Below, in pieces: positions 45,285 through 53,982 of a DNA stretch of 64,000 nt. The notes under the pieces were generated by a model, which saw only the letters and a program-made list of their open reading frames with translations, did no database searches and was not told the DNA's origin. Each line of letters begins with the position of its first letter. The first letter of the stretch is position 1. Origin of the DNA: Halobacterium jilantaiense (lineage in GTDB: Archaea; Halobacteriota; Halobacteria; Halobacteriales; Halobacteriaceae); the NCBI RefSeq assembly GCF_900110535.1, contig NZ_FOJA01000001.1, forward strand, positions 744,001-808,000, given 5' to 3'. A program made the position numbers and the translations under genes.

Positions 45285-46961
45285 CTATCGGTCCACCTCC
45301 CCGAGAATCACGTCGAGGCTGCCGAGCGTGGCGACGAGGTCCGGGATGTACTCGCCGGTCGACATCTCTTGGAGCGCTGAGAGGTTGCTGAAGCAGGGAC
45401 TCCGGATCTTGAAGCGTCCGGGCTTGTCAGTGCCGTCGGCGCGGATGTAGACGCCGAGCTCGCCCTTCGCGCCCTCGACAGTCTTGTAGACCTCCTTGCC
45501 GGCTTCCGGCTTGAGAGTGCGGGGGACGTTCGCCTGAATGTTCCGTTCGTCCTCCGGCCAGTCCTCCAGAAGGTCGACGCACTGCTCGATGATGCGCGCG
45601 GACTGTTCGACCTCACGCATCCGCACGAGCAGCCGCGAGTAGTTGTCGCCGCCCTCGTCCGTGACGACGTCCCAGTCGAGCTCCTCGTAGTAGCCGTAGG
45701 GGTCGTCGCGGCGAACGTCGTAGTCGACGCCGGACCCGCGAGCGACCGGGCCCGTGACGCCGTAGTTTTTGGCAGTCTCCGGGTCGAGGTAGCCGGTGTC
45801 GACGGTCCGGGCCTGGAAGATTTCGTTGGACGTGATGAGGTCGTGGTACTCGTCGAGTCGCTCCGGGAGTTCGTCGAGGAAGTCCCGGACGTTCTCGAAG
45901 TACTCCTCGCGGGGTTCCGGGACGTCCCAGACGACGCCGCCCAGCCGGAGGTAGTTGAGCATCATCCGCTGACCGGTGAGGTCCTCGATGAGGTTCTGGA
46001 CGACTTCGCGGTCCCGCATCGCGTACATGAAGATAGCGGTGAAGTCGCCGTAGATGTCCAGACAGAACGTCCCGAGCGCGAGCATGTGGCACGCGATGCG
46101 ACACAGCTCCGCGCTGAAGGTACGCAGCACCTGTGCGTACTCGGGGACGTCAATGTCCGCGAGGTCCTCGGCTGCACGGGCGTACGCCCACTCGTTGAGG
46201 ACGCCACCGGGGCCGTAGTCCCAGCGGTCGGGGTACGGCATAATCTGGTGACGGTAGGTCCCGTTCTGGGCCATCTGCTCCTCGCAGCGGTGGAGGTAGC
46301 CGATGTCGGGGTTGACGTCCGCGACCTGCTCGCCGTCGAGGACCGTCTCGACGTGGAGGACGCCGTGCGTGGCCGGGTGGTGGGGACCGATGTTGAGGAA
46401 CATCGTGTCGCCCTCGCCCTCGTCGCCGCGGTGGTCTTCTTCGAGGGGGTTGCGATTCTCGTCGAACGTGACGATCTGGGGTTTCTCCTGGTTGTAGTCC
46501 CGGCCCAGCGGGTGGCCGACCCACGTGTCGGGCAGCAGGATGCGTTCGAGGTTCGGGTGGTCGTCGTACTGGACGCCCACGAGGTCGTAGGCCTCTCGCT
46601 CGTGCCAGTCAGCCGTCCGGAACACCGACTCCGCGGACTCGCTGACCGGTTCGTCGCGGCTCGTCGGGACGATGATCGAGACTTCGTCCGTCGGGTCGTC
46701 GTACTTCCGCAGGTGGTAGATGCTCTCGAACCGGTCCTCGTGTTCCTCGGCCGTGACACAGGAGAGGTGGTCGTAGCCAGCCCGGTCTTTGAGCGCGCCG
46801 AGGACGTCCTGGACCGCGTCGGCCCGGATGACGAAGCCGGGCGCGTTCAGGTGGTCCTCGCGCTCGAGGACGTGGTCGCCGATGAGGGATTCGATCTCGT
46901 CGACGTCGACGCCCTCGTCGACCGTGTCCGGCGTCTCGGGTTCTTCTTTCTGCGTGCTCAT
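45285..46961 (-). CDS. nuoCD: NADH-quinone oxidoreductase subunits C/D fusion
   Basis: 558 residues. NuoC-like part at about 20-170 (SIYHLRKYDDPTDEVSI, ADWHEREAYDLVGVQYDDHP), then a short linker and NuoD-like part from about 190 (GPHHPATHGVLHVE, with the quinone-site His). The C-terminal Asp/Glu-Arg-Pro region reads FKIRSPCFSNLSALQEM. C/D fusion is usual in haloarchaea. Overlaps nuoB by ATGA. Confidence 0.96.
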   Translation of the reverse strand: MSTQKEEPETPDTVDEGVDVDEIESLIGDHVLEREDHLNAPGFVIRADAVQDVLGALKDRAGYDHLSCVTAEEHEDRFESIYHLRKYDDPTDEVSIIVPTSRDEPVSESAESVFRTADWHEREAYDLVGVQYDDHPNLERILLPDTWVGHPLGRDYNQEKPQIVTFDENRNPLEEDHRGDEGEGDTMFLNIGPHHPATHGVLHVETVLDGEQVADVNPDIGYLHRCEEQMAQNGTYRHQIMPYPDRWDYGPGGVLNEWAYARAAEDLADIDVPEYAQVLRTFSAELCRIACHMLALGTFCLDIYGDFTAIFMYAMRDREVVQNLIEDLTGQRMMLNYLRLGGVVWDVPEPREEYFENVRDFLDELPERLDEYHDLITSNEIFQARTVDTGYLDPETAKNYGVTGPVARGSGVDYDVRRDDPYGYYEELDWDVVTDEGGDNYSRLLVRMREVEQSARIIEQCVDLLEDWPEDERNIQANVPRTLKPEAGKEVYKTVEGAKGELGVYIRADGTDKPGRFKIRSPCFSNLSALQEMSTGEYIPDLVATLGSLDVILGEVDR

Positions 46962-47665
46962 GGCGAATCAGCCCAGTTGTACCGCATGACGAGGGTCTCC
47001 TCGTCGATGTCCTCGGCGAGCTTGTCGACGAGTTCGTCGCGGTCGAGGTCGCCGAACTGCTGGAGCTCGTAGGGCTTGACCGTGACCGGCGACGACTCGC
47101 CGTTCGCGATGCGTTCCTGGAGCTTCGCGACGCCGTAGACCAGTGCTTCGGGGCGCGGCGGGCAGCCCGGGATGTGGATGTCGACCGGGATGACCTCCTC
47201 GGCACCCTTCACGACGTTGTAGCCCTCCTGGAACGGGCCGCCGGACGCCGTGCAGTTCCCCATACCGACGACGAACTTCGGCTCCGGCATCTGGTCGTAG
47301 ACGCGCTTCATGCGCGGCGCGAACTTCGAGACGATGGTGCCGGGCACGATGATCACGTCAGCCTGCCGGGGCGAGGCCCGCGGAACGCCGGCGTGGAATC
47401 GGTCGAGGTCGTGTTTGACCGAGTACGTGTGCATCATCTCGATGCTGCAGCACGCGATACCGAACTGCAGCATGAACATGCTCGACCCGCGCACCCAGTT
47501 CATGAACTTGTCGAACTTCGTGAGGATGAACGGGGTGGAGCCGAACGCTTCGCGCAGCCGGGAGTTGAATCGGTTGTCGACGCCCTCGCCCATACGGGCC
47601 TCCCGGGTCGACGTCAGTGGGTCGCTCGATTCCGTGATGCTGTCTCTTGGTTGGTCACTACTCAT
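46958..47665 (-). CDS. nuoB: NADH-quinone oxidoreductase subunit B
   Basis: Carries the terminal cluster N2. 235 residues; the four Cys ligands are in GIACCSIEMM, MGNCTASGG and HIPGCPPRPEAL. N-terminal acidic tail of about 40 residues. Start MSSDQPRD at 47665 overlaps the end of nuoA by eight bases. The longer frame upstream is a shadow. Confidence 0.96.
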   Translation of the reverse strand: MSSDQPRDSITESSDPLTSTREARMGEGVDNRFNSRLREAFGSTPFILTKFDKFMNWVRGSSMFMLQFGIACCSIEMMHTYSVKHDLDRFHAGVPRASPRQADVIIVPGTIVSKFAPRMKRVYDQMPEPKFVVGMGNCTASGGPFQEGYNVVKGAEEVIPVDIHIPGCPPRPEALVYGVAKLQERIANGESSPVTVKPYELQQFGDLDRDELVDKLAEDIDEETLVMRYNWADSP

Positions 47666-48068
47666 GTGTGGTCCTCCGTTCGTGTGCCGGGGTCCGCATC
47701 CACTGCACGACGCCCTTGCGCCAGGCCCATGCGAGGCCGACGACGAGGATGCCGATGAAGACGAGCATCGGCGCGAGAACCTCGACGAGGCCGACGCCCT
47801 CCATTGCGAGCGCGTCGCGGTAGATGACGGTCCACGGGAAGATGAGAACGGTCTCGATGTCGAACACGAGGAACAACAGCGCAACCATGTAGTACTGCGT
47901 GTTGAACTGGAGGCGCGCGTCCCCTGTCGGCACCTCACCGCTCTCGTAGGTGGCTCGTTTTCCCTGCTCGGGTACACTGGGCCGTATCAGTGCCGAGACG
48001 CCGATCATCCCGGCCGGAATGAGGACAGATACGAGCGCCAGCGCACCGATGGCGATCCATGGATTCAT
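47658..48068 (-). CDS. nuoA: NADH-quinone oxidoreductase subunit A
   Basis: Three-helix membrane subunit, 136 residues; motifs YESGEVPTGDARLQFNTQYY and FLVFDIETVLIFPW are diagnostic. First gene of the operon nuoA-B-CD-H-I-J1-J2-K-L-M-N. No nuoE, F or G is present, as in other haloarchaea, where the electron donor to this complex is unsettled. Confidence 0.96.
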   Translation of the reverse strand: MNPWIAIGALALVSVLIPAGMIGVSALIRPSVPEQGKRATYESGEVPTGDARLQFNTQYYMVALLFLVFDIETVLIFPWTVIYRDALAMEGVGLVEVLAPMLVFIGILVVGLAWAWRKGVVQWMRTPAHERRTTHE

Positions 48069-48074
48069 AGGATT

Positions 48075-48119
48075 ATCTCCGTGACGAACGGTGGTTCGAA
48101 CCGCACACTCATAAACGTT
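48075..48119 (-). promoter_or_regulatory. nuo operon promoter and Shine-Dalgarno
   Basis: TATA-like CGTTTATGAG (48110-48119, minus) is centred about 45 bases before the ATG at 48068, predicting a leader of roughly 19 bases. That leader contains GGAGAT (48075-48080) six bases before the ATG. So this operon, unlike most genes here, starts with a short leader and an SD. Confidence 0.55.
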
Positions 48120-48196
48120 GATTTATGCCCTTACGGGCGGAGAAGCGTGTTCTCTGGGGTTTCAAGCCCCCTCGCGCGAGCGCCCGTTCGCTGGGG

Positions 48197-48808
48197 TCAG
48201 TCTCGGTCCGCGCGAAAGCGTTCGGTTCCGCGTGTGTGGAGGTCCGAGGAGACCTCGGCGACGCCGTCCCGCCGGTCGGCGTGCAGGTCACGGAGTCGGT
48301 CGGCGAGTTCGGGGTCGTCTGTGGCGAGGAACTGGGCGGCAGACAGGCCCGCATTGTAGGACTTGCCGGCGTCGACTGCCGTCAGCGGCGCGCCGGTCGG
48401 CATCCCGATGACGGAGTCGACGGACTTCTCCTGAACGGGGACGCCGACGACCGGGAGGGGGTACGCCAGCGATGCGGTCATGTTCGGGAGGTCTGCTGAC
48501 TTCCCGCCGGCTCCCGCGATGACGACGTCGAGACCGCGGTCGACTGCCGTCTCGGCGTACGCGTACATGAGGTCGGGCGTCCGGTGGGCGGAGACGACCC
48601 ACGACTCGAAGGAGTACCCCGATGGCGCGTCGTCGTAGTCCGTCACCTCGGTGAAGCCGAGGTCGGTGAGTGCGTCGTGAGCACCCGCCATCACGTCGAG
48701 GTCGCTGTCGCTACCCATGATGACGCCGACGTCGGGCGTCTCTTCGGCGGGTCGGTCGCGCGCTGCCTCCGATTCGAACAGGTCGACGAGGTCGGCTACA
48801 GTGGTCAT
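48197..48808 (-). CDS. purE: N5-carboxyaminoimidazole ribonucleotide mutase, class I PurE
   Basis: Converts N5-CAIR to CAIR in purine synthesis. 203 residues: GSDSDLDVM phosphate loop (about 33-41), SAHRTPD with the catalytic His, and AGAGGKSADLPNMTA. A C-terminal extension of about 40 residues is longer than bacterial PurE. Overlaps purK by four bases; together they form the ATP-dependent route with class I PurE. Confidence 0.95.
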   Translation of the reverse strand: MTTVADLVDLFESEAARDRPAEETPDVGVIMGSDSDLDVMAGAHDALTDLGFTEVTDYDDAPSGYSFESWVVSAHRTPDLMYAYAETAVDRGLDVVIAGAGGKSADLPNMTASLAYPLPVVGVPVQEKSVDSVIGMPTGAPLTAVDAGKSYNAGLSAAQFLATDDPELADRLRDLHADRRDGVAEVSSDLHTRGTERFRADRD

Positions 48809-50037
48809 GATTGGGTGCTGTGGCCTGCAGGTTCGCTCGCTGTCTCGGTTCCCTCCCGGAAGAAGAGTGCGTCTCGCGCGTCTCGCGCGCGGTCGAGCAG
48901 GTCGTCCCGGTCGTCGCCGACGACGGTGACGTGGCCGAGCTTCCGGAGCGCCCGCACCTCCCGTTTGCCGTACCAGTGGAAGGCCAGCCGCGGCTCGTCG
49001 AGAATCCCGGGGACGCCGTCCAGCTCCGCCGGACGAGTCTCCGCGTCGGGCTCCGCGAGGACGTTCGCCATCACGGTCGGGGCACGGAGTGTCGTGTCCC
49101 CGAGCGGAAGCCCGAGGACCGCGCGAGCGTACTGCTCGAACTGGGACGTGTAACAGCCCTCAATAGTGTAGTGGCCGGAGTTGTGAGGGCGGGGCGCGAT
49201 TTCGTTGACGAGCACTTCGCGCTCGCGGCTGTCGCCGCTCGCTCCATCCGTGTCCCGTGAGGACACGCGCTCGAACAACTCCACGCCGAACACCCCTCTC
49301 CCGTCGAGCGCGCCGAGGACCTTCTCTGCGACCGCGGCCGCCTGCTCGCGAACGGACTCACTCGTGCGGGCGGGAACGACGGACTCCCGGAGCACCTCGG
49401 CCTTGTGGACGTTCTCGGCGACGGGGAAGGTGGCCGTCTCTCCGTCGCCTCGGACGGCGATGACGGAGAGTTCGCGCTCGAAGTCGACGAGTTCCTCGGC
49501 GACGAAGCCGTCGAGGTCGCCGAACTCCTCGCGCGCCGCCTCGACGGAGGCGACCGGGGCGTTCCCGCGGCCGTCGTAGCCGCCGGTGCGACGCTTCAGC
49601 ATCAGCGGTGTGCCGAGGGAGTCGAAGGCCGCGCGGAGGTCGTCGGAGCCGTCGACCGCCTCGAAGTCGGGCACCGGGACGCCGGCGTCGGCGAGCGCCC
49701 GGTTCTGGACGAGCTTGTCCTGAATCGTGCGCAGCGTGTCGGGCGTCGGGTGGACCTCGACGTCGAAGTCGGCGGCGACCGATTCGAGTGCGTCGGGGTC
49801 GGCGAGCTCGATTTCGTACGTGAGGACGTCCGCGCGCTCGGCGAGGTCGCGGACGGCCGCTCGGTCGTCGAAGTCCGCGACAATCTGGTCGGCCGCCGGC
49901 GGGACGGCGGGGCAGTCCGGCGTCGGGTCGAGTGCGACGACGTCGACGCCGAGCGGGCTGGCGGCCTCGGCGAACATCCGGCCGAGCTGACCGCCGCCGA
50001 CGACGCCGACGGTGGCTCCGGGGACGCGTTCCATCAT
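48805..50037 (-). CDS. purK: 5-(carboxyamino)imidazole ribonucleotide synthase
   Basis: ATP-grasp ligase making N5-CAIR from AIR, bicarbonate and ATP. 410 residues: GGGQLGRMFAEAASPLG N-terminus, KRRTGGYDGRGN in the ATP-grasp hinge, FEVELFERV-like GVELFERV and NEIAPRPHNSGHYTIEGC. A Ser/Asp/Arg-rich insertion near 265-280 separates two strands. TATA-like CAATTCTTAT is centred 28 bases before the first ATG (50037); a second Met at 50034 is equally possible. Confidence 0.95.
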   Translation of the reverse strand: MMERVPGATVGVVGGGQLGRMFAEAASPLGVDVVALDPTPDCPAVPPAADQIVADFDDRAAVRDLAERADVLTYEIELADPDALESVAADFDVEVHPTPDTLRTIQDKLVQNRALADAGVPVPDFEAVDGSDDLRAAFDSLGTPLMLKRRTGGYDGRGNAPVASVEAAREEFGDLDGFVAEELVDFERELSVIAVRGDGETATFPVAENVHKAEVLRESVVPARTSESVREQAAAVAEKVLGALDGRGVFGVELFERVSSRDTDGASGDSREREVLVNEIAPRPHNSGHYTIEGCYTSQFEQYARAVLGLPLGDTTLRAPTVMANVLAEPDAETRPAELDGVPGILDEPRLAFHWYGKREVRALRKLGHVTVVGDDRDDLLDRARDARDALFFREGTETASEPAGHSTQS

Positions 50038-50091
50038 CCCTGCCTTCCGCCCACTCCTGCATAAGAATTGCCGAACGTACCCGAAGAGTAT

Positions 50092-50103
50092 CCACGAACG
50101 TGG
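50092..50103. terminator. Candidate hairpin after the Agl23-like gene
   Basis: CCACG-TT-CGTGG on the minus strand, perfect 5-base arms, 30-41 bases past the stop of the membrane protein gene and before the purK promoter. No strong T-tract on that strand, so this is only a possible terminator. Confidence 0.3.
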
Positions 50104-50132
50104 TTATCTTGTTGGGCGTGCCCGCCGGTCAC

Positions 50133-51851
50133 TCAGAGCGGTTCGTAGCCAGCAGCGTTCGCGTCGACGAAGACGACGATGATGGTGTTCGTGGACGTGA
50201 GTTCGTACGTCCGACTCACGTAGCCGCGCTCGGTCAGCGACGGCGCGAGGTCGGCGTAGTGGTCGGCCTTCGAGACGACGACCGGCGCGTCGCACAGCGC
50301 CGGGCCGCCGCTCGTCGCGCTCGTCGGACACTCCGTGATGGCGCTCCGCACCCGGGTCGACTCCGCGGTGGCGTTCCCGCGTTCGAGGTACCAGTTCAGC
50401 GGCAGTCTGTTGAACCAGTTCGTGCCCGCGACGCTCCCCGGGTCTGTCGGGTCGACGTCCTTCGTGACGTGGAAGTGGTCGCCGAAGAACACCACGTCGG
50501 GGTCGCCGTCGTGCGCCCTCGTGACGGACTCGACGGTCGCGAGCGTGTCACTCATGTCGCTACCGGGCTGCCCGAACTGCACGAGGTCGTTCTCCTCCTC
50601 CTGAGGCATCACGAACGACGTCTCGGCGGTGACGACGCCGACCTGCGCGACGAGCGCGAGCACGACGAGGGCAGCCAGCGCGACCCCCGCCTTGTCGTCG
50701 GATTCGAGGGACCGCCGGCCGAGGTCGACGACGTACCCGACGCCCACGGCGGCCGGAATCGCCAGCGGCACGACGGCGTGGGTCACGGACCAGACGCCCG
50801 AGATGTCGGTGATAGCGGGGTAGACGACGACCGACGCGAACGCCCAGTAGCCAGCGAACAGCACGAACTCCCGGGGGTCGTCGGCGACGTAGCGCTCCGC
50901 GAGGAACCCGAGGACGCCGACGACGGAGACGACGAGCGCCGTCGACCCCATCGTCTTCACCGCGTCCGCGAGGAAGGCGACGTAGCTGTGGTCGCGGCTC
51001 GCCGACCCACTGACTCCCCAGACGCCCCACAGCTCTTCGGCCGCGCCGAGCGTGCCCGCGACGAGCGCGCTCGGGAGTTTCGACGGGTCCGAGAGCGCCT
51101 GATAGAACGCCGGTCGGGGCGCGTAGAAGACCGCGAAGACGAGGACGAAGGCGGCCGCCGCGCCGGCCAGCGAGCGCCGCCAGTCCCAGATGCCGCGGCC
51201 CACCGAAGCGACGGCGTCCCGGGCTGCGGACCGCCACGACTCGCCGCGCTCGCGGGCCGTGAACAGTCGCGTGTCGACCAGCAGCGCCGTCGCGCCGACG
51301 AACATGCCGACGTAGACGAGCGCGTTCTCCTTCGCGGTGAACGCGAGCGCGAGCACCGCGCCGGCGGCGACGACGTCCCCGCGGCGGCCGGTGTCGATTG
51401 CGCGCACGGCGAACCCGAGCGCAGCGAGGCTGAACGCCGCGACGAGCACGTCGTTGCGCATGAACCGCGAGTAGTAGACGAGCACGGGGTTCAGCGCGAG
51501 CAGGCCGGCGAGCGCGACGACCTCGGCGTCGTCGAGTCTGGTTCGGAAGAGCCACGCGACCCCAGGGAGGAGGCCGCCGACGAGCGCGACCGGCGCTCGT
51601 GCGACCGCGTTCGAGTCGCCGAGCACGCCGAAGAGGAGTTCGTTCACCTGAAAGAGGAACGGGCCGTGGACGAAGGCGCGGTACGACCAGTCACCCGTCG
51701 TCTGGTACTGGAGTATCCAGTAGCCGACGCGGGCCTCGTCCCAGTGGAACACCCGGTCGCCGAGCGCGACGAACCGGACGGCGAGTGCGAGAGCGACGAC
51801 GGCGACTACGGCAGCGAGAGCGGCTGCGCGGCGGCGACCCGGCGAGTCCAT
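50133..51851 (-). CDS. Agl23-like GT-C fold membrane protein (TIGR03663 family)
   Basis: 572 residues. Eleven or more TM helices in the first 420 residues with HWDEARVGYW near 36-45 in the first external loop, the acidic motif of ArnT/GT39-type glycosyltransferases. A soluble C-terminal part of about 150 residues follows. Family members are annotated as flippase activity-associated protein Agl23 of haloarchaeal N-glycosylation. No other agl gene is adjacent. TATA-like CTTGTATG is centred 29 bases before the ATG. Confidence 0.85.
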   Translation of the reverse strand: MDSPGRRRAAALAAVVAVVALALAVRFVALGDRVFHWDEARVGYWILQYQTTGDWSYRAFVHGPFLFQVNELLFGVLGDSNAVARAPVALVGGLLPGVAWLFRTRLDDAEVVALAGLLALNPVLVYYSRFMRNDVLVAAFSLAALGFAVRAIDTGRRGDVVAAGAVLALAFTAKENALVYVGMFVGATALLVDTRLFTARERGESWRSAARDAVASVGRGIWDWRRSLAGAAAAFVLVFAVFYAPRPAFYQALSDPSKLPSALVAGTLGAAEELWGVWGVSGSASRDHSYVAFLADAVKTMGSTALVVSVVGVLGFLAERYVADDPREFVLFAGYWAFASVVVYPAITDISGVWSVTHAVVPLAIPAAVGVGYVVDLGRRSLESDDKAGVALAALVVLALVAQVGVVTAETSFVMPQEEENDLVQFGQPGSDMSDTLATVESVTRAHDGDPDVVFFGDHFHVTKDVDPTDPGSVAGTNWFNRLPLNWYLERGNATAESTRVRSAITECPTSATSGGPALCDAPVVVSKADHYADLAPSLTERGYVSRTYELTSTNTIIVVFVDANAAGYEPL

Positions 51852-51944
51852 ATCGTTCGCTCAACGGAACGGCCACCATACAAGTTTTCCGTGTCGGCGC
51901 GCGGGAACGGTAGGCATTAGTCGCGGCCCGGCGACGGTCCGACT

Positions 51945-52346
51945 ATGACACGGCTCGGGCTGGTCGTTGCGGAGTTCAACCGCAGCGTCACCGAACAGAT
52001 GGAGGCGTCGGCACGGGACGCGGCCGCAGACGCCGACGCCGAACTCGTCGAGACGATTCACGTCCCGGGAGCGTACGATTCGCCGCTGGCGGCCGACCGG
52101 CTGGCGCGCCGCGACGACGTGGACGCCGTCGCCGTGGTCGGCACCATCGTCACCGGTGACACGAACCACGACGAGGTCATCGCGCAGGCGACCGCGGAGA
52201 AGCTCACGGACGTGAGCCTGGACCGCGACACGCCCGTGACGTTCGGCGTCACCGGCCCGGGGATGTCCGGCGCGGAGGCCCGGGAGCGTGTCGAGAAAGG
52301 CGCGGACGCAGTCGAGAGCGCGGTCAGTCTGACGGAGGCACTCTAA
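51945..52346 (+). CDS. ribH: 6,7-dimethyl-8-ribityllumazine synthase
   Basis: Penultimate step of riboflavin synthesis. 133 residues: VVAEFNRSVTEQM for substrate binding, VPGAYDSPLAA, GTIVTGDTNHDEVI with the catalytic His, and FGVTGPGMSGAEAR. Archaeal-type short lumazine synthase. A TATA-like GCATTAG lies 28 bases upstream. One base separates its stop from the aminotransferase start. Confidence 0.94.
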   Translation: MTRLGLVVAEFNRSVTEQMEASARDAAADADAELVETIHVPGAYDSPLAADRLARRDDVDAVAVVGTIVTGDTNHDEVIAQATAEKLTDVSLDRDTPVTFGVTGPGMSGAEARERVEKGADAVESAVSLTEAL

Positions 52347-52347
52347 G

Positions 52348-53490
52348 ATGGAATTCAGTGACAGAGTCACGAGCGTCGAGCCGAGTGCGACCCTCGCGGT
52401 GAGCAACCTCGCGAGTGAACTGGAAGCGGACGGCGTGGACGTCGTCGACCTCTCGGTCGGCGAACCCGACTTCGCCACGCCCGGGAACGTCGTCGAGGCC
52501 GGGAAAGACGCGATGGACGCCGGCCACACGGGGTACGCGCCGTCGAACGGCGTGCCCGAACTCCGGGACGCCGTCGCCGAGAAGCTGCAGGGCGACGGCC
52601 TCGACTACGAGGCGGACAACGTCATCGTGACGCCGGGCGCGAAGCAGGCCCTCTACGAGACGTTCCAGACCGTCGTCGACGACGGGGACGAGGTCGTGTT
52701 GCTGGACCCGGCGTGGGTGTCCTACGAGGCGATGGCGAAGCTCGCCGGCGGCGAGCTCTCGCGGGTCGACCTCGCACCCCACGACTTCCAGCTCGAACCC
52801 GCCCTTGACGACCTCGCCGAGACAGTCTCGGACGACACCGAGTTGCTGGTCGTGAACTCCCCCAGCAACCCCACCGGCGCGGTGTACTCGCGGGCGGCGA
52901 TGGAGGGCGTCCGCGACCTCGCGGTCGACCACGACGTGACGGTCATCTCGGACGAGATCTACCAGCACATCAACTACGGGAAAGAGCACGTCAGCCTCGC
53001 CGGCCTCGACGGGATGTTCGAGCGCACGGTCACGGTCAACGGCTTCTCGAAGGCGTACTCGATGACCGGCTGGCGGCTCGGCTACCTCGCGGCCCCCGAG
53101 GAACTCGTCTCGCAGGCCGGGAAGGTCCACTCGCACTCCGTCTCCTCGGCGGCGAACTTCGTGCAGCGCGCCGGCGTCGAGGCCCTGCAGAACACCGACG
53201 ACGCCGTCGACGAGATGGTCGACGCCTTCGCGTCGCGGCGCGACCTGCTCGTCGACCGCTTCGAGGAGTACGGCAAGGACGTCTCGGTGCCGGATGGCGC
53301 GTTCTACCTGATGCTCCCGGTCGCCGACGACGACCAGACGTGGTGCCAGGACGCCCTGAAGGACGCCCACGTCGCGACCGTGCCCGGGTCGGCGTTCGGC
53401 GCGCCCGGCTACGCGCGGCTCTCCTACGCCGCGAGCACCGAGCGGCTCGAAGAAGCGGTCGACCGGCTCGCCGCGGAAGGCTACCTGTAG
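52348..53490 (+). CDS. Class I/II pyridoxal-phosphate aminotransferase
   Basis: Aspartate aminotransferase-like fold I enzyme, 380 residues. Motifs: VGEPDFATP, TPGAKQALYETF, NSPSNPTGAVYSR with the Asn/Pro ligand, SDEIYQHINY (Asp and Tyr around PLP), and NGFSKAYSMTGWRLGY holding the Schiff-base Lys. C-terminal Arg in YARLSYAAS binds the substrate carboxylate. Substrate is not resolvable. Cotranscribed with ribH by spacing. Confidence 0.93.
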   Translation: MEFSDRVTSVEPSATLAVSNLASELEADGVDVVDLSVGEPDFATPGNVVEAGKDAMDAGHTGYAPSNGVPELRDAVAEKLQGDGLDYEADNVIVTPGAKQALYETFQTVVDDGDEVVLLDPAWVSYEAMAKLAGGELSRVDLAPHDFQLEPALDDLAETVSDDTELLVVNSPSNPTGAVYSRAAMEGVRDLAVDHDVTVISDEIYQHINYGKEHVSLAGLDGMFERTVTVNGFSKAYSMTGWRLGYLAAPEELVSQAGKVHSHSVSSAANFVQRAGVEALQNTDDAVDEMVDAFASRRDLLVDRFEEYGKDVSVPDGAFYLMLPVADDDQTWCQDALKDAHVATVPGSAFGAPGYARLSYAASTERLEEAVDRLAAEGYL

Positions 53491-53511
53491 CGACCGCCGC
53501 TGTGCTCCCGG

Positions 53512-53931
53512 CTAGCGGCTGCCGGCAGCCAGGCCCGCGAACGTCACGACGCCGAGTTCGACGCCGGTGCCGGCGCTCTGGCCGACGAGCCCTGCCACCA
53601 TACTGAACAGGTCCTGGTTCTCGACGCCGAGGGTGAAGAGGACGGCGCCGGTGATTACCATCGCGGTGGCAGTCCCGACTGCGAACACCCCAGCCGACAC
53701 GAGGGAGAACCGGGTGTCGCCGTCGGCCCGGTCGCCGGCCCAGTATGCGACACCCAGAAGCGCGCCGTACACGAACAGGAACGCCACGAACCGTGAGGCG
53801 AGCGTGTACCGCGTGCTCGCCGGTGCCGAGACGCTAACATCGAACTCGATGAGGAGCGCGACGAGAAACCGCTGGAAGGTGGACACTGCGGCGGCGACCG
53901 CCGCAACGAGGACGGGGGCGACTGTACGCAT
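53512..53931 (-). CDS. Small membrane protein
   Basis: 139 residues with four hydrophobic helices (about 5-28, 45-65, 78-102, 112-135). No recognised motif; downstream of gdh on the same strand with a 51-base gap. Function unknown. Confidence 0.65.
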   Translation of the reverse strand: MRTVAPVLVAAVAAAVSTFQRFLVALLIEFDVSVSAPASTRYTLASRFVAFLFVYGALLGVAYWAGDRADGDTRFSLVSAGVFAVGTATAMVITGAVLFTLGVENQDLFSMVAGLVGQSAGTGVELGVVTFAGLAAGSR

Positions 53932-53982
53932 AGTGGCTGTGCGGTCGGACGCCGCGGACGAAGTTGGTAGTTACGGCCGTTC

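Noticed and set aside
48156-48170. GGGG...CCCC hairpin downstream of purE
   Set aside because: Imperfect stem with no T-tract; could be chance in GC-rich DNA, so not listed as a terminator.
49932-51920. 662-codon plus-strand frame
   Set aside because: Antisense to the Agl23-like gene; Arg/Asp/Glu-rich composition typical of a shadow frame.
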